This document shows, piece by piece, positions 56,022-62,626 of a DNA stretch of 62,626 nt. The notes beneath the pieces were generated by a model. That model was not told where the DNA came from. It was given only the letters and a program-made list of their open reading frames with translations, and did no database searches. The DNA comes from an uncultured Lachnospiraceae bacterium (GTDB lineage Bacteria; Bacillota; Clostridia; Lachnospirales; Lachnospiraceae): contig CAMUMG010000013.1 in assembly GCA_947089905.1 (NCBI GenBank), positions 1 to 62,626 on the forward strand, written 5' to 3'. Within the stretch, counting starts at the first letter, position 1, and every line of letters begins with the position of its first letter. The position numbers and the translations under genes were made by a program.

Positions 56022-57803
56022 CTAATTTTGCTTTATCTGTTGTGATAATGCAATAAACTCATCGATCTCTTTTGCAAATGCCTCTAAGCCTGTACGGAAA
56101 AATTCTGGATTTGTCAAATCGATTCCTGCAACATTAGCAGCATCCTCCACACTACATATCGGGGTAGAATATAACAGTTTACGATATTTTGGAAGAAATT
56201 CTTTTCCCTCTTTTTCGTACTTTGCATATAATCCTCTGGCGAATAATCCTCCAAACGCATATGGAAAATTATAAAAACTTAAACCTGCACTGTAATAATG
56301 ACTCTTACAAATCCACATATATGGGTGTAATGTTTCTTCTAAAAGCCCTTCTCCGTATGCTTGCTTTTGAGCATTGTGCATGAGTTCACATAATTCATCC
56401 GGAAATAAAAACTTATCCGAACGTTTTTCAAATACTGCCGATTCAAATAAGAATCTGGAATAAATATCACAGATAATCTGTGCTGTATCTTGTAGGCGGC
56501 TTTCTAATAGAGCTAACTTTTCTTCACCAGATGCAGTAGAAATAGCTGCTTTCATTACTACGTTTTCATTAAATGTAGATGCTGTTTCTGCAACTGGCAT
56601 AGTATAATCTGAATTTAAAATTCGATGAGAATGAATATTTTGATTATGATATGCGTGTCCAAGTTCATGAGCAATCGTTACAATATCACTAAATGAACCA
56701 TCAAAATTTGTAAGTACTCGGCTTTGTTTTAAAGTAGGAATATTACAGCAAAAAGCTCCTCCAACCTTTCCCTTGCGAGGAAAGAAATCAATCCAAGCCT
56801 CTTCAAATGCTCTTGCTGCCATTTCTTTTAAATCTGGTGCAAATGTTGCGAACAATTCTAAAAGATAATCTTTTGCTTCCTGCGTTGTATAGGTTTTATG
56901 AACTTTTCCGACAGGTGCAAACATATCGTACCAAGCAAGTCCATTTTCAGATCCAAACAGTTTTCCCTTAGCTATGTAATATTCATGAAACTTTGGAAGA
57001 TATTCCCTAATTGCAGTCAACATTGCTTCTAAAGTTTCCTTCTTCATCCTAGACCGTTTCAGTGTCATATCTAATGGCGACTCATATCCTCTTAGTTCTG
57101 CTGTTGTAATCGTTTGCAGTTTAATGCTGTTAAGTGAAAATGCAACTGCATCCTGAATTTTTTCATAACAGCCTAGTTCTGCCTCATAAGCTGCTTTACG
57201 TACTGTAGCATCAGGGCTATAAGCAAGATTTCGGATGGCAGAAAGAGTGGTTGTCTCTCCATTATATTCTACTTTTACCATAGAAGTTAAATAACTTTGC
57301 AGATCACTCCATGCTGTGCCACCGCTTAAATTTAACTTTGTCATAACCTCTTCTACATCTTCTGAACGCTGATATTTGACGGTTTCTTTTATCTGTTCTA
57401 ACAGATCTTTATATTCTTTTAAAATTTCATCTTCTCCAATAACCTCTGTAAGATCTGCTACATTTGCAATATAACTTTTCAATCTGGTATATGCCTTTGT
57501 CATGTTGCTGGATTTTTTCTCTATTAGCCCTGTATACGATGCACTTTGGCTGTCTGTTGTATCTGCACTCTGTCTTAAAGCACAATAAACCCCCAGATTT
57601 GTTTGAAGCTGTACAATTTCTTCTAACTTTAAAAGTCCCTCTTTTATTATTTCTCTTTGTTTTGTTATACCATCAGAAAGCAACTTTTTATCAGCAAACT
57701 CATTAAAATCTTGGATTTTTTGATCTAATTTTTGTATATCCTCTAAAAACTTCTCATCTTTCCAACCCTTATATAATTCCTCTAATGACCAAACTTCATT
57801 CAT
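56022..57803 (-). CDS. pepF: Oligoendopeptidase F (M3 peptidase)
   Basis: Cytoplasmic zinc oligopeptidase. The 593 residues contain HELGH (TIAHELGHAYHNQ near residue 385) and downstream Glu in AETASTFNE. PepF degrades peptides of 7 to 17 residues. AAGGAAG precedes the ATG. Its promoter at 57855-57883 probably also serves the DUF3810 gene. It is the second M3 enzyme of the window, but the other one is exported. Confidence 0.96.
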   Translation of the reverse strand: MNEVWSLEELYKGWKDEKFLEDIQKLDQKIQDFNEFADKKLLSDGITKQREIIKEGLLKLEEIVQLQTNLGVYCALRQSADTTDSQSASYTGLIEKKSSNMTKAYTRLKSYIANVADLTEVIGEDEILKEYKDLLEQIKETVKYQRSEDVEEVMTKLNLSGGTAWSDLQSYLTSMVKVEYNGETTTLSAIRNLAYSPDATVRKAAYEAELGCYEKIQDAVAFSLNSIKLQTITTAELRGYESPLDMTLKRSRMKKETLEAMLTAIREYLPKFHEYYIAKGKLFGSENGLAWYDMFAPVGKVHKTYTTQEAKDYLLELFATFAPDLKEMAARAFEEAWIDFFPRKGKVGGAFCCNIPTLKQSRVLTNFDGSFSDIVTIAHELGHAYHNQNIHSHRILNSDYTMPVAETASTFNENVVMKAAISTASGEEKLALLESRLQDTAQIICDIYSRFLFESAVFEKRSDKFLFPDELCELMHNAQKQAYGEGLLEETLHPYMWICKSHYYSAGLSFYNFPYAFGGLFARGLYAKYEKEGKEFLPKYRKLLYSTPICSVEDAANVAGIDLTNPEFFRTGLEAFAKEIDEFIALSQQIKQN

Positions 57804-57854
57804 GTTTTAACTTCCTTTCTATCCTATAATTTTTAAAAAAAATAAGGTGCTTTT

Positions 57855-57883
57855 ATTATACTATAATTTAAAAAAAACAACAA
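57855..57883 (-). promoter_or_regulatory. Promoter of pepF
   Basis: TTGTTG (57878-57883) and TATAAT (57855-57860) with a 17-base spacer, 52 bases before the ATG. Confidence 0.65.
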
Positions 57884-58011
57884 GTAAAAGCAAAGGAAAT
57901 ATCATACAGAATAATAAATGTTTCATTTCACATACTAAATATAGACCGCTTTGGAAACTTTCTTAGTGTTAAATGTCAAAGGAATTATATTATAGAAAGG
58001 AGTTTTTCATT

Positions 58012-58209
58012 ATGGATCGAGATCCCTATCGTACGGATGAATTTGATTATATGAATAGTTGCTCCACAACCGACTGCACAGGACTTATTCCAGCAGCACC
58101 CATCAATGATGAGGAATATGATTCCTATAATGATATTTACTTTTTTCAACCACCATTTATTTCCTTTCATCAATCCCAAAACTCAGAAAAAGAACCGCCA
58201 TTAACATAA
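58012..58209 (+). CDS. Small acidic protein, 65 aa
   Basis: Family not recognised. The protein is Tyr/Asp/Pro-rich with a CSTTDC pair near the N-terminus and no membrane segment. ATG 58012 is chosen because AAAGGAG (57996-58002) lies 9 bases upstream; a longer frame starting at 57973 has no such site. A monocistronic gene with its own terminator hairpin overlapping the stop. Its small size and acidic composition would fit a spore or regulatory protein but nothing establishes this. Confidence 0.65.
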   Translation: MDRDPYRTDEFDYMNSCSTTDCTGLIPAAPINDEEYDSYNDIYFFQPPFISFHQSQNSEKEPPLT

Positions 58210-58223
58210 TGGGTTATTTTTTT
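58198..58223 (+). terminator. Terminator overlapping the stop of the small acidic protein
   Basis: A 6-bp stem (58198-58203 with 58207-58212) with a 3-base loop is followed by GTTA and seven T residues. The stop codon is in the right arm. Confidence 0.65.
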
Positions 58224-58253
58224 GAGCATATATGGTTATGTAAAAAACTTTCT

Positions 58254-58299
58254 AAAGAAAAAATCGCTTAAACCATAAGGCTTAAGCGATTTTTTCTTT
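58254..58299. terminator. Bidirectional terminator, small protein and nucleoside phosphorylase
   Basis: Arms 58254-58271 and 58282-58299 pair perfectly over 18 bases with T-rich sides on both strands. It separates the convergent genes. Confidence 0.9.
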
Positions 58300-58314
58300 T
58301 ATAATTAAATTTTA

Positions 58315-59076
58315 TTATCTTGTTATATATTCAGCAAGTGACAATGCAATTTCAAAATGACTTACATCATGTTGTGTTCCTTTATACTGTCCATCTCCAT
58401 TTCTAAATAAATGCTTTGGAGCATCTAATAAATCACCACATGTAAGAAACATATACAAATTTAAGTTTCTAAAATCGAACATAGCTTGTATTGCAGAACA
58501 TTCCATTTCTACAGATATGCAACCATCAGCTTTTCTTTTCTCAAAATTATTGATTGTTTCCCTATAAAAAGAATCTGTTGTCCATGTTTTTCCTTTAACA
58601 AAAGGTATTTTGTTTTCTTTCATAAACGTAGCGACAATATCAGCATTTTTTACTGTAATATAATCAGAGGCTTGCACATAATGATATGACGTTCCTTCAT
58701 CTCTATACGCCTCTGTAGGTATTATCACCTTTCCATGTGCTATCTCTTTATTCAGACACCCACTTCCACCAAAAACTATATATTTATCTGTTTTGATTTC
58801 CGACAAAGTATCTTCTAAAGTCGCTACACAAGCCGATGCTCCTGCATAAGTTTTTAAAAAGGCAAAGTTCTTTCCATTATGGCAAAACTGATATATTGGC
58901 AGATTACCAGTGACAGCTATAGATTGTCCAATTTGCTCTAATTGGTAATTATCTTGTACATACTTTTCGATAATATATGAAAAAGTAACTATACAAGCAT
59001 TTACTACCAAAGCATCTTCTTTAAGATACGGATTTATTTTTGATTCTGATTCATTATCAAAACTATCAATTATCAT
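58315..59076 (-). CDS. Nucleoside phosphorylase family protein (PNP/UDP-like)
   Basis: A 253-residue phosphorylase-fold protein, releasing nucleobase from a (deoxy)nucleoside with phosphate. Family segments are the glycine-rich VFGGSGCLNKEI and the substrate-binding SVEMECSAIQAMFDF with its Glu-Met-Glu triplet. It resembles uridine or purine nucleoside phosphorylases (family PF01048). The base specificity cannot be read. AAAGGAAGAAG precedes the ATG; it is monocistronic. Confidence 0.9.
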   Translation of the reverse strand: MIIDSFDNESESKINPYLKEDALVVNACIVTFSYIIEKYVQDNYQLEQIGQSIAVTGNLPIYQFCHNGKNFAFLKTYAGASACVATLEDTLSEIKTDKYIVFGGSGCLNKEIAHGKVIIPTEAYRDEGTSYHYVQASDYITVKNADIVATFMKENKIPFVKGKTWTTDSFYRETINNFEKRKADGCISVEMECSAIQAMFDFRNLNLYMFLTCGDLLDAPKHLFRNGDGQYKGTQHDVSHFEIALSLAEYITR

Positions 59077-59306
59077 TTTATCTTCTTCCTTTCAATTCAA
59101 TTTTGTCAAATTACTCAATAAGTATTATCCTATCATATATACACACATAATTCTATTAAAATCTGTTTCTACTTCCTAAACTGATATATTAAGTTGATTT
59201 CATCAGCATTAATAGGAAAGAAAGCATGTCCCTAAACACGTATTATATAATTACTGCATAAATTGATAAGATAAATATGATATTTTGTCATGACGGAGGT
59301 TTTTTT

Positions 59307-60443
59307 ATGCAGATCTATATAGTTTCCGCTGGCGACACTATCTATCAAATTGCATCCAGATTTCGTGTTTCTCTTGAGCAAATTATTTATGACAATCAAA
59401 TCACTTTTCCAAATCGACTAGCTGTAGGGCAAGCTCTTTTAATACAAGAAGGAAATGAAACGGGCTCTTCTTATCCTCTAGTTACAGGGGGATATGCTTA
59501 TCCTTTTATCCGCCCTTGGGTTTTACAATCTACACTTCCCTATTTATCTGAACTTCTTATATTTTCTTATGGATTTACTTTAGAAGGAATTCTTGTTCCA
59601 CCGCAGCTTGATGAAGAATGGATGATCCAAACAGCAATAAGTTATGGGTCACGTCCTATTCTTGTACTTACACCATTAGATGAAACAGGTAAGTTTAATA
59701 ACTATCTTGTCCATACAGTATTACGAGATTCCGCTCGAAAAGAACAACTACTTTTTTCACTGCTTTCTACGATACAACAAAAAAATTATTCTGGCGTAGA
59801 TATTGATTTTGAATATATTTTAGCAGAAGATCGGGAAATATTTGCTGAATTTGTCGCTGAAACCTCTGAACTTATGAGAGCAAACGGCTATACTACATCT
59901 GTTGCACTTGCTCCAAAAACATCAAGAGATCAGCCCGGACTTTTATATGAGGGAAAGGATTACGCACTGTTAGGTGCAGCAGCCGATCAAGTATTATTAA
60001 TGACATATGAATGGGGATATACGTATGGACCTCCTATGGCTGTCGCTCCTCTTTTTAATGTTCGTAAAGTAGTAGAATATGCTATTACAGAAATTCCACC
60101 TGAAAAAATACGACTTGGTATTCCAAACTATGGTTATGACTGGGCACTTCCTTATGAACGTGGTGTAACAGCTGCACGAACAATAGGAAATATTGAAGCA
60201 GTTGATATTGCTATTACTCATGGAGCAGAAATACTTTTTGATCCAACTGCACTTTCTCCTTATTTTTATTATACCGAAAATGGAATACAACATGAAGTTT
60301 GGTTTGAAGATGTTCGTTCTATGCAGGCAAAATTTGAATTAATCAAAGAATTTAATTTAAATGGAGTTGGTTACTGGCAGATTATGAAACTATTTCGAGC
60401 AAACTGGATTTTACTTGCAGAAAATTTTTCTATACAAAAATAA
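59307..60443 (+). CDS. LysM-GH18 hydrolase, YaaH/SleL-like
   Basis: A 378-residue protein with an N-terminal LysM (about residues 1-48, IVSAGDTIYQIASRFRVSL) and a GH18 domain (~80-375). The catalytic YSGVDIDFEYI holds the Asp-X-Asp-X-Glu triad. YaaH/SleL family enzymes cut cortex fragments during spore germination; no classical signal peptide is visible here, as for those proteins. GGAGG precedes ATG 59307; the frame upstream to 59277 lacks a site. Single gene, no clear -35. Confidence 0.9.
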   Translation: MQIYIVSAGDTIYQIASRFRVSLEQIIYDNQITFPNRLAVGQALLIQEGNETGSSYPLVTGGYAYPFIRPWVLQSTLPYLSELLIFSYGFTLEGILVPPQLDEEWMIQTAISYGSRPILVLTPLDETGKFNNYLVHTVLRDSARKEQLLFSLLSTIQQKNYSGVDIDFEYILAEDREIFAEFVAETSELMRANGYTTSVALAPKTSRDQPGLLYEGKDYALLGAAADQVLLMTYEWGYTYGPPMAVAPLFNVRKVVEYAITEIPPEKIRLGIPNYGYDWALPYERGVTAARTIGNIEAVDIAITHGAEILFDPTALSPYFYYTENGIQHEVWFEDVRSMQAKFELIKEFNLNGVGYWQIMKLFRANWILLAENFSIQK

Positions 60444-60704
60444 CCAGTATCATAATAGCCTCCTATACTCTAGTCAATCAATATGTAAAAATATAAGATA
60501 GAAAAATTCATAATCATATGGTAAAATGAAAAGAAATCAGAATAATAGTGCAAACGATTTCCCAACTAATAGTTGAATTTCTCTAATTCAATCACTGGTT
60601 TGTACAAAAAATATCTAATTAGGTGTATCATTTAAGATGAAAGACTAACTATTAAAAGTCAAGTTTTAAAATGAAATTTTTTGAATGGATTTACCAATGG
60701 CATT

Positions 60705-60869
60705 TTAGATATCGTTATACCTTGAAAACTGTATGACAAACAGAGTGTCAATATAGGCACTCTGTTTCTCTATTGCTAATTTTATTCTCTTTTTTTCTTC
60801 TGTTGATAACTTCCGATTGCCATTATCTAAAAAATATTTTGATAATTCTTTCCACTGATCTTCTATCAT
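60705..60869 (-). CDS. Small unknown protein, 54 aa
   Basis: A short reading frame with Lys/Glu-rich composition, MIEDQWKELSKYF at the start and a charged middle (LSTEEKKRIKLAIE). GAGGAAA lies 7 bases before the ATG. The 10-bp inverted repeat at 60738-60771 lies inside it. No family is recognised and the gene is isolated. It could be a remnant of a mobile-element gene or a real small gene; the call rests on ribosome binding site and codon use. Confidence 0.4.
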   Translation of the reverse strand: MIEDQWKELSKYFLDNGNRKLSTEEKKRIKLAIEKQSAYIDTLFVIQFSRYNDI

Positions 60870-60980
60870 ACATTTTCCTCATTCTTTCCAATTCGCTACA
60901 CACATATAGTGAATTACAATTTTTCCAATTCTCATCATTACAACTTAGTCACTTTGACCAAGATATAGGAAAATTAGTTA

Positions 60981-62342
60981 CTAAACATAGTATTTTTGAT
61001 TTCCACTTTTTGGTTTGTGTGGAATTGTCATTTTTAACTGTCCTATTTTAATCATAGGATTAAGATAATGCCTTCTAAAAAAGCTCCTATCTTTTATTTT
61101 AATATAATCCATGATTTCCTTAGCAGAATGTGGCTGTTTGCAAAAGGCAATTATCATCTTGGTCACATCTTGGTCATTTTGACCAAGATGCAAGTCTTCC
61201 TCTTCATTCAGTAAATCCAAATACTTATCACACGCATTACACAACACCATAATTCCAGATGTGCTAATATTGTATTCCGGCAGACGTCCATCGTACTTTG
61301 CACAAGTCTCCTTGATTTTGTCAAAGCCTCTGCCCCATGCCTCTATCATACTACTCTTAAAGAAAACATTTGCTAGCTTAGGATTATACGGCTTGGAAGA
61401 GTGCTTTTCAAACAGTTTCTCCGTTGAATCCAGTTCAGACGGCATCTCTCCATCATTCCAAATATATATTTTATCCTCATATACGCTAATCTGGATAGGA
61501 TTGCAGGCACTATAATCCTTATGAACCACCGCATTCAACAATATCTCGCGGAATGCTTCCTGTGGAAACATAAACTGTTCAATCCTCTGAATTCCATCAT
61601 AATAAATCAGGGCTTTTAAATACTTCGTATAAACCAAGTCAACTGCTTTATCAATTTGTTCAATCAGGGAGCCATGCACCTCGTCCTGATATTTCAAGTC
61701 AGCATCTGATTTCCCAAAATAGCCAATCTTAATATAAGAACCTGTAACCCATTTCTCTGGATCTTTATAAAAGCCAAGCATTGCTGCTCTGATTAGATAC
61801 CCTTCGTCATCAATCAGATGAAGATTTTCCATCAATATAGTATCATCAACCCTTGTTTCTTCTTCTGTCAATCTATGTCGCCTTAAAGCCTTTTTCTTGA
61901 ATAAGTCAATTGCCTCTCTCCTTAAATCCGTTATTTGCAATTTGGGTATTGGCATACCATCCCATGTCCTACCCTGTGATTTCAATATCGCTTTGTCCAG
62001 TTCTTTTCCGGTGATCGTTCTCATGGTACTGCCTGAACGGTAAAAATATTTACCGTGGTAACTAATGAGCGATGGGTACTTGTCCACAATAACTTCAATG
62101 TATTGTAAGTCATTCTCATACAACAGGTTGACATCTGCTACAATGCCCATTGTATCTGTAATCTTATTTGGGATGGACTCCAATAGCTTTTTCCTATCTT
62201 TATCACTAAGTCCAACAATATCTCCATTGTCATTTTTTCCGATATAGAGTGTCCCTCCATAGGCGTTTGCATATCCACATATCCACTCTAAGAATTCATC
62301 ATGCCATGATTCTTTATATTCTATTGTCTGATGTTCTGGCAT
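60981..62342 (-). CDS. AlbA_2 and HATPase domain protein (RecG-like regulator)
   Basis: A 453-residue protein: AlbA_2 (Schlafen-type) domain at about 1-125 with EHQTIEYKESWHDEF and ANAYGGTLYIGKND, then a HATPase_c_4 domain with REILLNAVVHKDYSACN and MIEAWGRGFDKIKE, and a C-terminal winged-helix tail. Members are putative transcriptional regulators or helicase-related; some are linked to defence islands, but no partner is present. The start ATG 62342 is selected because AGGTGA lies about 8 bases upstream; the longer frame to 62426 has no site. Confidence 0.86.
   Translation of the reverse strand: MPEHQTIEYKESWHDEFLEWICGYANAYGGTLYIGKNDNGDIVGLSDKDRKKLLESIPNKITDTMGIVADVNLLYENDLQYIEVIVDKYPSLISYHGKYFYRSGSTMRTITGKELDKAILKSQGRTWDGMPIPKLQITDLRREAIDLFKKKALRRHRLTEEETRVDDTILMENLHLIDDEGYLIRAAMLGFYKDPEKWVTGSYIKIGYFGKSDADLKYQDEVHGSLIEQIDKAVDLVYTKYLKALIYYDGIQRIEQFMFPQEAFREILLNAVVHKDYSACNPIQISVYEDKIYIWNDGEMPSELDSTEKLFEKHSSKPYNPKLANVFFKSSMIEAWGRGFDKIKETCAKYDGRLPEYNISTSGIMVLCNACDKYLDLLNEEEDLHLGQNDQDVTKMIIAFCKQPHSAKEIMDYIKIKDRSFFRRHYLNPMIKIGQLKMTIPHKPKSGNQKYYV
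61155..61190. repeat. Tandem and inverted copies of an 11-base repeat in the AlbA_2 gene
   Basis: CATCTTGGTCA occurs twice head to tail (61155-61165 and 61166-61176), followed by its inverse (61180-61190). A further inverse copy of the core lies at 60955-60964 beyond the stop. The repeats encode GQNDQDVTKM. Confidence 0.7.
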
Positions 62343-62467
62343 ATTCTTCACCTGCTTTCTATAGACAGACATACCCATTTGACTTGCATATCTCAAAAAA
62401 TAATTTTTAACTTTGTTCTGGAGCATTGTTTATTCTGTTTAGATAAGGCATCTCCTCATTTATTTTT

Positions 62468-62626
62468 CTATTTTATAATCCACAAACAAAAAACTATATA
62501 ACTCTGCACAGTCATTTCCAAAACATCCCAAACAAATTCTATAAACATTCCTTTTCTTTCATATTCTGACACCGATCCATATTGATCTGTTGGTGTACCG
62601 AATCTTGTCCAAAACATTGCAATTGC
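62468..62626 (-). CDS. C-terminal fragment of a membrane protein, cut by window edge
   Basis: An open frame enters at the window edge and ends at a stop at 62468-62470 (52 residues seen). It contains TRFGTPTDQYGSVSEYE and a hydrophobic helix close to the C-terminus (YIVFCLWII). The family cannot be judged from this length. No ribosome binding site for an internal start is needed, as the frame is open to the edge. Confidence 0.4.
   Translation of the reverse strand, partial: AIAMFWTRFGTPTDQYGSVSEYERKGMFIEFVWDVLEMTVQSYIVFCLWIIK

Noticed and set aside
60738..60771. 10-bp inverted repeat as a terminator
   Set aside because: No T-run follows on either strand, and it lies inside a small reading frame.
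60773..61051. 92-codon plus-strand frame, Leu/Phe-rich
   Set aside because: It is complementary to the AlbA_2 gene end and to the small minus-strand frame; no ribosome binding site.
60981..62342. Schlafen-type phage defence system
   Set aside because: The AlbA_2/HATPase protein stands alone; no toxin, nuclease or other defence gene lies nearby in the window.

Overview
The window reads as chromosome of an AT-rich, spore-forming anaerobic Clostridia bacterium, most likely a Lachnospiraceae-type gut or rumen organism. The basis is protein composition: ArsR-type regulators, DUF5696 and YIP1/NHL proteins beside sugar ABC transporters, DUF6106, DUF6062 and DUF2225 proteins, a CIRCE-controlled groESL, SleB and LysM-GH18 spore-type hydrolases, and strong AGGAGG ribosome binding sites. 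No rRNA, tRNA, insertion sequence, prophage or CRISPR array is visible. Nearly all genes lie on the minus strand. A species cannot be named from this sequence alone.

Layout. 0.2-3.6 kb: regulator, asnA (asparagine synthesis), a phosphotransferase-fold kinase and a small unknown protein, probably one operon. 3.6-11.7 kb: zinc phospholipase C-like protein and TauE permease; a secreted M3 peptidase with two LysM domains; then methyltransferase, hslO (Hsp33) and glycogen debranching enzyme. 11.7-20.2 kb: two ATPase-permease fusion ABC proteins, a large-ectodomain histidine kinase, its response regulator and a DedA protein, a sensing and export module. 20.3-32.1 kb: NimA-like oxidase, a PurF-like protein lacking the usual N-terminal cysteine, a FliK-like orphan, a DUF1461 membrane protein, a sulfotransferase-like lipoprotein, an amidase, guaB, DUF6106 and groESL.

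32.3-50.4 kb is the most distinctive part: a ten-gene arabino-oligosaccharide operon (48.0 to 32.3 kb, one strong promoter) with two solute-binding proteins, four permeases, an NHL-propeller/YIP1 membrane protein, a DUF5696 membrane protein, a GH43 arabinanase-like enzyme and L-arabinose isomerase. No transporter ATPase is present, so a shared MsmK/UgpC-type ATPase elsewhere is expected. Divergent from it is an ArsR-HTH regulator carrying a C-terminal probable beta-sandwich domain; a paralogue sits upstream of asnA. A second GH43 enzyme is the last gene of the glnS operon and converges on that regulator. The likely flow is uptake of arabino-oligosaccharides, cleavage by the GH43 enzymes, and isomerisation of arabinose by AraA.

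50.4-62.6 kb: the glnS operon with two Cys-rich proteins, SleB hydrolase, a membrane zinc peptidase (DUF3810), PepF, a small acidic protein, a nucleoside phosphorylase, a LysM-GH18 spore-type hydrolase, an AlbA_2/HATPase regulator-like protein, and the 3' end of a membrane-protein gene at the window edge.

Best candidates for undescribed biology: the paired HTH/beta-sandwich regulators, the 999-residue solute-binding protein with a duplicated N-terminal domain and no lipobox, the NHL-YIP1 transporter accessory protein, a self-contained promoter-terminator unit upstream of the purF-like gene that could make a ~50-nt RNA, and a structured guaB leader.
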